Below, in pieces: positions 12,560 through 23,306 of a stretch of DNA of 64,000 nucleotides (position 1 is the stretch's first letter; every line of letters begins with the position of its first letter). The notes beneath the pieces were generated by a model that was not told the DNA's origin, searched no databases, and saw only the letters and a program-made list of their open reading frames with translations. The DNA lies in the NCBI RefSeq assembly GCF_023159225.1, contig NC_063166.1:80203503-80267502 (forward strand). The letters run 5' to 3'. The stretch is from Perognathus longimembris pacificus (taxonomy: Eukaryota > Chordata > Mammalia > Rodentia > Heteromyidae). The translations under genes and the position numbers were made by a program.

Positions 12560-12830
12560 ATTCTGACTTAAGTTTGTGCCCAGGATCCAGTAGAGACCTG
12601 CCGTGTGGTCCTCCCCTGGGAGATGACAAGGCTTGACCACGTGACTTGCTTCCACCAATCAAAGCAAGCAGAAGTGGGCAACATCTTTGAAGAGCCAAAT
12701 CTTGCTCCTGCTTCTCCATCAGCCTGGGTCCCAGCATGGAGGGAGCACGGACCAGAAGTGGAACAGATCTATGGCAGCTGGAGGGCCTGGACAAGAACGT
12801 GACCTTTGCAGCCACCCCTGAGAGTGTGGC
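12560..12830 (+). mobile_element. Second MLT1-like LTR fragment
   Basis: 'gaccacgtgacttgcttccaccaatc' and 'agcaagcagaagtgggcaac' resemble the MLT1 middle. Together with the copy at 11700 this suggests two neighbouring MaLR insertions, or both ends of one degraded element. Confidence 0.45.
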
Positions 12831-13609
12831 ATCTTAGGTTACTGCCTGGTAAGCTGGCCTTTCGTCAGGGGTGCCAGGCCCTGGGTACACTGGCCAGAGC
12901 ACAAGCAAAGCATGGTGCTTCCCTCCTCCCTGACTGCCTCACGGAAGAAGGGAGAAATCATTTCCAGTGTTCTGTTGCTTTCTAGCCTTGTGCTTTCTTG
13001 ATTTGGATAGTATTTACAGTCTTTTGACATTCCCTTCTTCGGCCCCCAGATCTCGTGGGATTCACAGTCCAGGTGCCAAAGCAATGTGGTCTGTGTCTCT
13101 CCCTCACTGCTCCTCCCTGCCTCACAATTCCCTGGGAGTGCAAGGCACGTTCATTCCACGCCACACCATGCATCTTCAGGACGCTTTTCTTCCACAAGCG
13201 AACAAGATGTCCTTCATGTCTCAGACGTGAGAAGCAAAGACCAAGGCAGCCACACAAAGTACAGCAACCAGTCCTTTCCTCCTGAAGCCCGGGGAGCTCA
13301 ACCACACGGGGAGGGGGGGGCCACCTCCGTGGGGAGTCTCATCTTGCTTCCCCTCCTTCCTGCATTCACACAAGGTCAAAGGCGTAGATTCATCTCGAAG
13401 CTATCTCAGCAAGGGAAAGTATAAAATGTGGTAACAGGCTTGCGAAAACCCTGGTAGACATTTGTAATAATAGAGTGATTAATAAAGTAAGTGCTGTGGA
13501 AATGTGTGTCCCGGGCAGCTTGGAGAACGTTCCATCTGAGGTGGCATCTCTCCCCCAGAGTTCCTCCTAAAGGCATCAAGGATCAGAGAAGACACAGCTT
13601 ACCTTAAGG
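12831..13609. other. Unique DNA, no gene recognised
   Basis: No exon supported. 13,055-13,300 is open in several frames but resembles nothing known. Confidence 0.3.
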
Positions 13610-13805
13610 ACTGTACAATCTGTCTCAGCTATTCAATTCTACTCTCGTCTTGTTAGCGTGAAAGTGGTCATGGACAACATGTAAATAAATGGATGCGGCT
13701 GTGTTTAAATAAAACTTTATGTATGAAACAATATCATGGGTCACATTTGTTGCAGACCTCCTGGTCTTTTAGGCTCCTCTATGTGGGGTACAGTTTGCTA
13801 AATTC
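13610..13805 (+). mobile_element. hAT-Charlie non-autonomous element (MER3/MER58-like)
   Basis: 'gtggtcatggacaacatgtaaataaatgg', 'ggctgtgtttaaataaaac' and 'cagtttgcta' match the internal and terminal parts of a common ancient Charlie-type element. The exact family name is uncertain. Confidence 0.6.
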
Positions 13806-13889
13806 TCATCTGTTAGACTTATCAAGGGCACAAATGAATCAAATCTCTGAGTAGTTATTTAATGTGGGTCTTCATAAAAGCAACAGGTA

Positions 13890-14109
13890 GGGGCTGGGGA
13901 TATGACCTAGTGGCAAGAGTGCCTGCCTCATATACATGAGGCCCTGGGTTCGATTCTCCAGCACCACATATACAGAAAATGGCCAGAAGTGGCGCTGTGG
14001 CTCATGTGGCAGAGTGCTAGCCTTGAGCAAAAAGAAGCTAGGGACAGTGCTCAGGCCCTGAGTCCAAGCCCCAGGACTGGCCAAAAAAACAAAACACAAA
14101 AAACAAAAA
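13890..14109 (+). mobile_element. ID-type dimeric SINE with 16-base target duplication
   Basis: The left monomer starts 'ggggctggggatatgac' and carries 'cctgggttcgattctcc' (tRNA box B). The right monomer has 'gccagaagtggcgctgtggc' and 'tgagtccaagccccaggac', then an A-rich tail. A perfect 16-base direct repeat (ataaaagcaacaggta) flanks it at 13874-13889 and 14110-14125, proving retroposition and relative youth. Confidence 0.95.
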
Positions 14110-14376
14110 ATAAAAGCAACAGGTAATTGAGAGTAAAAGAAATAGAAGCATTTATGATAGTATTATTTCATTTGAATGGTACTGTATTTAATGCATGCAT
14201 GTATAATTACATCACATTGTGAAGAGCGTCAAGTTTAGCTAGGAATCGCCTAAGAAAATGGTAAAATCTCTCCAGAGACTTAGGGACATATGTCATGTGT
14301 AAGTTAGGATGTAACTTAAGCTGTTACAACAAAAAGACTGAAAACTTCAGCCTGGCTTTATAAGATAGAAATGCAC

Positions 14377-14423
14377 TTCCTCCCTCCCTCCCTCCCTCCC
14401 TCCCTCCCTCCCTCCCTTCCTCC
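14377..14423. repeat. (CCCT)n microsatellite
   Basis: About eleven TCCC units, directly upstream of a reversed B1. Confidence 0.95.
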
Positions 14424-14434
14424 TTTATGTTCAG

Positions 14435-14580
14435 TTTTTTGGAGACAGAGTATTACCTTGTAGCCTAGGCTGTTCTGTGGTCTTGGAACTCACTATCTAC
14501 CCCAGGTACCCTTGAACTCACCATCTACCTGCCTCCACTGCCTGAATGCTGAGATTATATGAGTCTGCCACCACACCTGG
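14435..14580 (-). mobile_element. B1 SINE, reverse orientation
   Basis: 'ggagacagagtattaccttg', 'ctgcctccactgcctgaatg' and 'ccaccacacctgg' are the reverse complement of B1. It has a partial internal duplication of the 'cttgaactcac' region. Confidence 0.8.
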
Positions 14581-14934
14581 ATGAGAGTACATTTCTGTTC
14601 TCCTGATACTCAAACAATGCATCCATTCCTGGTTTACCCAAGACGGTTATATCAATTAGGAAAAGAAGTAAGGGGAAATCACACCCAATTCTTCTGGGGG
14701 CACAGAAGCTGAAAGTTCAATGTATACTTCGCTTTGGTTTATGTGTCATTCATTAACCGTAATTTACTCCCGTGGCCAAAACACAGCTACTAGGGAAGCT
14801 GGGAAATAGAGGCTCAAGCTGGGAACCATCTGTTCCAACAAACTTCGAGCATTTCATTGTTATAACCAAAGGGAAGGTGAAGGAAAGAGAATGTGCATTG
14901 ATAAACCATTAGCCGTCTTTTATGCACACCATAG

Positions 14935-15030
14935 TGGAAAGGATCTTGGGCTATAGAACATGACTGATCTAGTTTCAAATCTTGGTTCTATTGCGTGCCA
15001 GCTGTTTATTACTAGGGCTCTTTCCTTTTC
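14935..15030 (+). mobile_element. MIR SINE relic
   Basis: 'gatctagtttcaaatcttggttctatt' followed by a degraded 'gtgccagctg' core matches the MIR core region. Confidence 0.6.
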
Positions 15031-16790
15031 CAGTTCCAGCTCCATTCATCCTAATCATGACCTCAAGGGGTAGAACTCCAGCCCACAGCTCCTCACATCA
15101 CCCCACGTCTGGGCTAGCTTTTCCTAGGGCACAGAGCAGAGGAGACACTGCTTGTTTCTGGGTTCTCATGAGAACAGGCCGCAGGACATAAATTTATTAT
15201 GACACTCACTTGAATCTGAGTCCATGAGAATAGCTTTCTTGAAAATCCAGTCTCCAGTATTTTTTGGAGGTGAAATCATGGGCGGTCATACTATTTTTTC
15301 CCACACACCCGTGGCCCCTTGTTAAATGAGGAGATATCTACCCATGTGTGAGTCTCTGGTAATACTGCTCACATCACCTGCATGTGGCCTCCGGAACAGA
15401 GCTTCGTGGTGGTTTCTTCAGAGTTAGCAAGGACTCGTGGCTGTCACTAAGTGATGAGCTTCATGCTCTCATAATGTGTCTCTGCTCAAACCATTTTGCA
15501 ACCGCTGGACTGGAAGTAGGCAGGGCTTCTCCCCCCCTTATATTGTCTTTCCACCTATAAGGTTGTGACTTCACAAATACTCTCCCCTTCCCCCATCATC
15601 AGTAACTCCTATTTAACACTTACCTTTGTAGGTTGTTGTAAGGACTGACTATAAAGTTCTTATAGCAAGTTCCATTATCCTATCTATGCTGTAATCAACA
15701 CAGAGGTTTGCTCTGGTACCAACTTCCATTCCCTCCCCACTGAGAAACAGGGCAAAGCATGACTCAAGTGTAGTGAATGGAATTTCTCTCTGCTCTTGTG
15801 TTCCGTTCTCCATTATCCAGTCAGCCGGCTACATCCCAGATAGAGCAGCCTGCACTGAAATATCCGAGGACAGATGAATAATATCAGGGTATTGCCCGGC
15901 TGAAACTGCTCCAAAGACACGCCTTAACTGAAAGCCCAAAGCAGCCGTACAGCCAAAGGAGGCATTCCCTGACATGTTCTGCAACATGTCTACCTCCTTT
16001 CCTCGTTACACAAGAATGGCTTCTCTCTTCCTGTGAACTGCTGCATCTTCTTCCCCGATCCCAAGCAGTTCCTCTCTTGGCTCGGTTGCCTCTTGTGAGG
16101 GAATTAAGAGGTTTTGAATTGAGACTGTCTCACTTGGAGCAAACCCCACGGCAATCGTCCATCATCCATTGGTGTGCTCAATACATTCTTGGTTTCTGTG
16201 ACACTCGGAGAGTTATCATGCAACACCTCCTGCACTGTGGTGTATGCCCTATGATATAATAAACACAGCAGGAATTCAGAGAGCAGAAGTTGCTGTTTAT
16301 TTAGGTCCTTTAGAATCATCCCCAAGCTAGTAGTATACCATTCTTCCCTACTTCCACATTAAGAGTTCAGTTTAGCCAAATTCCTCTGGACATTCTTTCC
16401 TGTCTTTGTCCGTAGATTTACAATTAATGTGTACTTTTCCCCAATAACTATGTTACTTTTTAAACTTAAGAGTATCCAGGAGGCAAGAATCCCTACATTC
16501 TTCTTCTAGCAGGAGCAATCCACTCCAGATAATGCCTCCAGTAACACAAGCTGCCAGTGTGCATACTGCTACTGTGAGGGAACGTAAGTGCTGGAGATTC
16601 AAAAGTCAACCTTTGATTGACCTGGTCAAGCTTTGATCTCATGACTGCCAGTGACTGGTGGAGTCAGGGCTTAGTTCCTCAGTTTCTATAATCAGTTGTG
16701 AGTGGGCATTGCATATGGAGTACCATACGCGATGAAGGGTGTTTCTACAATAAGGAAGAGAAATGAGGAATGAGGTTAGCAAGAAAGAAA
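15031..16790. other. Unique DNA, no gene recognised
   Basis: No exon, RNA gene or obvious repeat seen. Confidence 0.3.
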
Positions 16791-16792
16791 GA

Positions 16793-16866
16793 GGGGAAGG
16801 AAGGAAGGAAGGAAGGAAGGAAGGAAGGAAGGAAGGAAGGAAGGAAGGAAGGAAGGAAGGAAGGAA
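16793..16866. repeat. (GGAA)n microsatellite
   Basis: About seventeen uninterrupted GGAA units. GGAA arrays are potential ETS-family binding platforms. Confidence 0.97.
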
Positions 16867-16910
16867 AAAAAGCCCTAAATTAATCATGATTCCCCAGAGA
16901 AACAGAGCTA

Positions 16911-17065
16911 ATAGAATAGAATGGATGGATGATAGATGGATAGACAATTGATGGATGGATGGACGGATATCAGATAGATGATGGATGAATAATGGATGGA
17001 TGAATAGGTGGTAGGTGCATGGTAGATGGGTGAATGGATGAGTAGATAGATGGACAAATAGATAT
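16911..17065. repeat. (GGAT/GATA)n degenerate array
   Basis: GGATGGAT, GATAGATG and GAATGG units, interrupted. Confidence 0.9.
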
Positions 17066-17689
17066 AGATTTAACACGAGAGATTGGTTATTATGCTTATG
17101 GTGGCTGGATGTGCTCTATGAAAACTGGAGGTTAGAGAAAGTCTGTGTTTAGCACCAGCCTAAGCCCAAAGCAAAACGTAAAACTCGTGAGGGCCAGTTG
17201 GGTAAGTGCCAGTCCAAGCACATGATAACCAGGAATGACAGCATCCCAGGGCAGCGAGTGTGGCAGAGAAGGCAAACCTACCCTCTTCCCAGCTTTTCTG
17301 TTTCTTTAAAGCTCTCAAAGATTACATCTTTACTCAGCCTAGAAATCTGGATGGTAATCTCTTCCAGAAACATCATTACAGTCGCATCTAGAAATAGCTT
17401 TTCCCCAGCAGTTAGAGCCCCATCGGTGGACAAGTGAAACTAGGCACGGCAGTCCCCAATACCAGTAATGCCTATGTTTTATGATGATGATTATTGCTAC
17501 CTTTATTTTTCTCTCACATTTGCACTTTCTAGTCTGTCAATTGGTTTAGAGCTTATTGCCAGCTCCTACCCCAAAGTCCTGTTGGGACAAGATAGGCATT
17601 GAGTTCTGTACATAACCTTATATTGAGTCATGCAGGTACTTGTGGAATAACTTACAAGCTAATAAATGCTGAGTATCTATTGTAGTGGC

Positions 17690-18000
17690 TTATTTTCCAG
17701 AATTTTATTCTCCCCATAATGGAGAGTGTGAGACTTCAGAATAAAATTCCAAGACATGACATAATTATTTACAATCATGTCTATTTGACAACATATTCCA
17801 TGTTTACTTTCAAACATTGGAAGAGTGCTTATAAATAGAAATAATAGAACAATTCAGAATGAAATAAATCTTGCATCTGCTGTTTAGCCACTTGAGGGGA
17901 AATAATTTTCTAACAAGTAGCAATGGTCAGGAAAGCTATGAAATTTAGGCCAGTTGTCACAGAAAATAACTTATTAGTTGCTAAGCTACCAGTCCTGAAA
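17690..18000. promoter_or_regulatory. AT-rich unique block beside the PBX-MEIS cluster
   Basis: Repeat-free and AT-rich with 'ataattatttac', 'ttaatag'-like and CATTATTT motifs. It contains an 8-base inverted repeat (agacatga/tcatgtct, 17752-17782). Candidate flank of the enhancer that follows; function is inferred only. Confidence 0.25.
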
Positions 18001-18059
18001 GGAACTCAATTAGGGGAGACAAACAAGCTTAACTAGACCTCCTCTATTTGAGAGCAGGG

Positions 18060-18260
18060 AGCTGAAGCTGTCAGGTGGTTCTGGTGGATGTGTGGCAGAC
18101 AAAGTGATTGACAAAGTGGTCTTTGCTTGGCGTGAAATTTTGGCTTTGATGTGGTGAGTGATTGACAGGCTGGTGTCATCTAAAAATATGGATTGTATAT
18201 TCCAGGGGCTATTTTGCAACTCAATGATTGACACGTTACAGAAATTGTCCCATTGATGGA
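18060..18260. promoter_or_regulatory. Candidate PBX-MEIS bound enhancer (three TGATTGACA sites)
   Basis: Exact TGATTGACA occurs at 18105-18113, 18159-18167 and 18225-18233, all on the + strand. It is the composite recognition sequence of PBX with MEIS/PREP. A TGTCA half-site lies near 18070 and CATTGATGG near 18250. Chance expectation for this 9-mer is about 0.5 per 64 kb counting both strands. The stretch is repeat-free. Its target and activity are unknown; TSHZ2, 18 kb downstream, is the nearest gene in view. Confidence 0.5.
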
Positions 18261-19372
18261 GAAAACCAAGTGGAGATTTGTTTTGACAGGCACTTCCTTT
18301 TCACCTGTTCGTTTTTTGTATACAGAGAAGAGAGAGGAGATGGGAAGCCCTCTGAAGTGCTCAATGGATACCCAGTGAATATGAGAATGACAACGGCCAC
18401 GGGATAGACAGTGAGGGAACCAGGGAGATGTGTTCAAGTCCAGCTTCTTATCCGTACTTGAACTGTAGAAAACAAGCGGCTTGCATAGAGGCAGTCAGGT
18501 TAATAGAACAGAAGTCTAGAAACGTCGGCCGCCATGTTTGCTGCCTAATCTTTGATTAGAGTTATCAGACAAAACACAAGTTGTTCCATTAAAATGAATT
18601 TAGAACAAGGAACAAATAATTTTAGTGTAAGTATATCCCAAATATTACATGGGATATACTTCCCTCTCTCTCACTCGCTTTCGCTGTTGGGTCAGATTGG
18701 GAATCAATGTAGCTTCATTCTATCTCCTATAGATATGATATATCTGGATGCCATGTATCTTTTGTGGCAAACTCTTTGGACCAGGAGTTTTCCAGATTTC
18801 TGAATATTGTGTAGAGCCACCAAATTTCAGATCTTCAGATGTGAGATGTTTAATTTGTGCCAAATGAGCCACTTCACGCAAGTGTGTCTCCTGCCCCATC
18901 GAAATGTGCATTTGTCTTCTAGATTACACCGTACTCCTCTGGCAATCCCAAACCTTCCTCCTCCTTCTCTGACCCCGTTGTTCATGGCTTCTGTGTGTCT
19001 CCCACAGTGAGCACCCATTTGGAAAACCTAATGTGCAATCATTTTCAGTTATCATAAAACAATGAAAAATCCTATGTGGAAATTAAAAGCAACAGGAACT
19101 TTACCGTTGCTTTAAAAAATTGAGTAAATAGTTTCTTGTCTTGTCTTTTTTTTTTCAAGAAATTGGCCGACTACCCTTCTGACCAATAAATTTGTGGGTT
19201 TACAGGTATGTAGAAGCCACCTTGTCTCAAAAAACCAGAATCTGAGTTTTCTTGGAGAAGGAAAAGAGACTTGTTGTTAATCTGTGTTTTTGCAAGGTTA
19301 TAAAGGTTGTTTTTCTTTTTCCTTTCGTAAGAGTATCTCCAACAGCACAAAAGACTGGATACCTTACCCTCA

Positions 19373-19374
<2 letters not shown>
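18261..19374. other. Unique DNA, no gene recognised
   Basis: AT-rich, no supported exon. Ends at a CA array. Confidence 0.3.

Positions 19375-19428
<54 letters not shown>
19375..19428. repeat. (CA)27 microsatellite
   Basis: The longest pure CA run in the window. Confidence 0.98.
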
Positions 19429-19431
<3 letters not shown>

Positions 19432-20044
19432 AGATTCCCCTGGACTCAGTCTGTTTGGTGAAATGTGGCTGCTCTAATCCTCAAGATTCAGGTTCGGTGC
19501 CAGCAGTTCACACAGTGTTTCTCAGTGTCACTTCCGGGAGACGATAGGATCAGCCCAGCCTCGATTCCCAGGGAGCGTGGAACCCCAGGGTCATCCGAGC
19601 TGCCAGTGTGCTGGTTAACAACGCTATCACTTGTCTGCTCTCCAATCCTCTCCACGCTGCTCTGTGAAAGCGGAGGCCTCACTTCTCTGAGTCCGTGTGA
19701 AAGGGCATCTCAAACGGAGTTCCACCCCGTGCCAGCTGGCTGGGCCTGGCTGCGAAGATGATGCTGGAACTCCTGACACCTGCCACCAGGACCACGGCCC
19801 CGCACCTGCCCTGCAGCACGCATCTGCCAGCTGGTGACTGAGGAGCCACAGACTTCAAGAGGGAACCACTTTTTCAACTCTTCCAAATAAATCCATCCAT
19901 AGAAAATCCTGAGATCACCTTAGAGTGGGTCTTAGAATGGGTCTCCATTGGAACAGTTTTATTTCAGGAAACTCACTTCTGTTTCGTTCATTTTTAGGGC
20001 TCTAAAGGGAGATGAGAAACACTTGTGTTGGTAACAGTGTTTGT
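19429..20044. other. Unique DNA, no gene recognised
   Basis: The 19,550-19,860 part is relatively GC-rich with scattered CpG, but no exon is supported. Confidence 0.3.
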
Positions 20045-20165
20045 AGCAGAGGCTCCAGAGATGGGTGGTCTGGGTTCAAATCCTGTCTGTGCCATTCTCT
20101 GCCCCTGTAACACTGAACAAGCAGTCTAGCCTACACATACCTGTGTCCTCACCAGACCAGTTGAG
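20045..20165 (+). mobile_element. MIR SINE relic
   Basis: 'gtggtctgggttcaaatcctg' and a 'gtgccattctctg' core followed by 'tgtgtcctca' match MIR in the + orientation. Confidence 0.7.
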
Positions 20166-20682
20166 CTAATGAAGGAAGGATATGATGGCTGAAGCAAGAT
20201 GGCAAGCTAGCTTGGCCTGCCCAAGTCTTTCAGCAGAGATGAAAACAAATACTTAACAAAGGGCCATGCTTTTCTATTTATTCATATATGAGGTCTCTTG
20301 AATTTTATCCCAGAAGCTCCAGGGAAGCAAGGGATTAAGTCAGTAAGGCTAAACTGCATCTGTGTTCTGAATGGCTGTGTCCCAGAGAAAAGGGGAAAGG
20401 ATGTGGACATAGCTCAACAAGCTATGACTTCGGCCATAAGTTCTGCTTTATGGCTGTCTATAAAGCTGCCCATCACAACACTCCCAGCAGATGACCTGCA
20501 GTAATGAGAGGAAGGGAGCGGTATGGCAGACCACTCCACCTCACGGGACACACAGAGCACAGGAAGGGCATTGCCATAAAGCAGATTGCCATCCATCCTT
20601 TCCTCCACCTCGTCGCTGGACCTGTATGTCAACTTGACCTGTATGTCAACTTGTAGTCTCACATCTAAGTTTTCATCTCCTC

Positions 20683-20900
20683 TCTATCCATCCATCCACC
20701 CACTCACCCATCCATCCACCCACCCACCCAACCATCCATTCACCCACCCACACAACCATCCATTCACCCACCCACCCACCCAACCATCCACCCAACCATC
20801 CATCCATCCATTCACCCACCCACCCATCCATCCACCCACCCACCCATCTACCCATCCGTCCATTCACCAACCCATCCATCTATCCATCCATCTACCCATC
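20683..20900. repeat. (CCAT/CCAC)n array
   Basis: About 215 bases of CATC, CACC and CAAC tetranucleotides in mixed order. The length makes copy-number variation likely. Confidence 0.97.
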
Positions 20901-21079
20901 TCTTCACTCATTTTTCCCAATGGATCATGTTTTAATGGACTCACTCAAACATCAATTTAAAAATTGTTTGCTTAGTAAATGATAATGGAGTACAGAGTAG
21001 TGACTTCAAATTATTAGGGTCTTTCTATCTAGTGAGTTCTTGGACAGTACAGAAACAATAAGGACGAGTGTATCCACCC

Positions 21080-21300
21080 TTGCTGAATGCTTAATTGGTG
21101 CTAGGTACCGTGGCTCATACTGTACATGAATAGCTCATCTTATCTTCACGGGAGTTGTGTAAGGTAAGGTGGTATTTATTATTCACAATGTATTGATAGG
21201 TTGAGAATAGTATCTTAAAGAGTTTAGGTAAACTTCCCAAAGTCACATAGCCAAGAAATAATAGGTCCTTGGTTCAAATCATGGCTTCTCTACTACCTAG
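21080..21300 (-). mobile_element. MIR SINE relic, reverse orientation
   Basis: 'ttggtgctaggtaccgtg', 'cttatcttcacgggag', 'cccaaagtcacatagcca' and 'ggttcaaatcatggc' are the ordered landmarks of a reversed, nearly full-length MIR. Confidence 0.8.
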
Positions 21301-21329
21301 AGCAACCTTAATGATCTAACTCCACTCTT

Positions 21330-21549
21330 GTCAGGCACTGGTGGCTCATGCCTGTAATCCTACACATTCAGGAGGCTGAGATCTGAGGAATCCAGTTCAA
21401 AGTTAGCCCAGACAGGAAAGTCTGTTAGATAGAAGTGGTACTGTGGCTAGTGGAAGAGCACTAGCTTTGAACAACAACAACAACAAAAGAGCTTAGGGAC
21501 AGTGCCTAGGTCCTGAGTTCAAGCCCCAGTACTAGCAAAAAAAAAAAAC
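21330..21549 (+). mobile_element. B1-ID composite SINE
   Basis: 'cactggtggctcatgcctg', 'aggaggctgagatctgagg' and 'gtcctgagttcaagcccca' with an A tail. Contains a small (CAA)n expansion. Confidence 0.92.
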
Positions 21550-23259
21550 CCTATAGTAACAATATTCCTTTCTTTTGCTATTTAATAGTAGTTAATTCAT
21601 TAGGAAGCTTGATCCTGTCATAGAGTATGCACAGGACACTAGTAATAAAATAACTTAAGAAGGCATTTATTTCTATTGGAAACAAGAAAGGCAACAGGCT
21701 AGTTGCCCAACCCAGAAGTACAGTTCCATTTGCCCAGCGTCATTCATTCAATGGGCATTAATAGCTCATCCTCAATTTGACAAAACCAAGGAATAAGATA
21801 GGACTCTTTCCACAGAAAAATGACAGAAACCAGCTCAAACTGGTTCCAAGTGGCATGGATAGACTTGGAACCTTGAAAAGGAAAGGGTCAAACTGTTTTC
21901 AGGTACAGTGTGACCTAGTGTTAACAGGGACCAACTTTCTTCTCTTTAGTTTTCCTTCTCTTCCACTCTGTTAATTTCTTCTTGGGGCCTTGAGTTGATT
22001 CACAATGACAGCTTGAGGAGAGGTGATCTTCTATTTTACTACAAGGCCTGCTATTCAATTCTTCATATTTGCACACAACACAGAATGCAGAAGTGGCTGG
22101 TCTCCTTAAGCTCTCAAAAAGGAAATAAACCTTTCTATTTTTCCCCAGAGTCCATCCCCACAAAACTCTTTGAGAGCTCTCCCTGCTTCTCACTGGGTTT
22201 CTGTCCATCATGGGTCAGATCATGACTGCTAGAAAAATGGGGTAAGACAGGCTTCATGGTTAGAGTCAGCCCCGATTGCTGAAGCAAGGTCAGTGTTACC
22301 ATAGGGGCATGGCTTGCATGGGAGGTGACTGTCCCCAAGCAACCCCCAAATGGCATTTTGTGAAGAGAGAGGATGCTTAGATGTTGGGCAGCAAAGACAC
22401 AGGGAATCCATTCAAACAGTGCCAAATGCCTCTCTTTGAAGTTTACAGTATCTCATTGCAGGACTACATTGAAACCGAAATTTTGCCTGCTTCATGGCTC
22501 AATGGGAAGCATCTCCCGAATCGAAGGCAACATTTCCTTGACATGAGTAAATAAGGTCTTCACTCTTCACAGAATCCTTCACAAGCCCCAGCTTTCAAAA
22601 TTTCCCCAGCATAGTTGTTGTTATTCCCTTCCTGTATGTCAGCTTTTTCTCTTGCATAAAACTAACGGTATCACATACAACATTTCAATTAAAATCACAT
22701 TAAACAACTATTTCTTTACGGAGTGGTATTTCAAGTGCGGTTGCTCTGTGTCATTTATTGGACACATGTGTTCACCATGTAATAAACTGCTGGGAATCCC
22801 TTTTCTTTGGGTGATGTCTGGGGCAGGAGAAAAACAGAGTGATTCAGTGGATGACACAACTCACCTGCATGTGACAGGTATAAGACCTGAATATAAAATT
22901 ATATTAGTTATAAAGTTGTAAAATCCCTAAACAACCTAACATTTCCCTCTGAGCTCTGTGGTCTATGGCAGGCGAGTGATAATTCTGGTGGACTCCAACC
23001 AATTGGAGAAGAAGAAGAGAATTTTTACCAAACAAGTGTGTGTATAAATTATCACTCTCTTCTCCCTTCTCAGTAAAATCTATACTAATAGATCCACAGC
23101 ACAGGAAGGGTGTCACGTGTCACAAAACTCAACTTGTCAGGGAAAGGCAGAATTAAGCAACTGGTTAGTTCACACGACAGAAATGTCCAGCATCTCCTGG
23201 CTGTCGATGCTGCTGGAGTGTCTGCCTCTTGTATGGAAGAGGGATTTGGTGTGTGCATG

Positions 23260-23261
<2 letters not shown>
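21550..23261. other. Unique DNA, no gene recognised
   Basis: No exon or repeat family recognised. 22,640-22,920 is AT-rich. Confidence 0.3.

Positions 23262-23300
<39 letters not shown>
23262..23300. repeat. (TG)n microsatellite
   Basis: About 19 TG units. Confidence 0.98.

Positions 23301-23306
<6 letters not shown>

Noticed and set aside
13890..14109. Possible functional tRNA gene (box B ggttcgattc)
   Set aside because: It is part of an ID-type SINE with an A-rich tail and target duplications; no complete tRNA fold is apparent.
20683..20900. Possible CRISPR-like or minisatellite array
   Set aside because: It is a degenerate tetranucleotide repeat with no spacer structure, in a mammalian genome.
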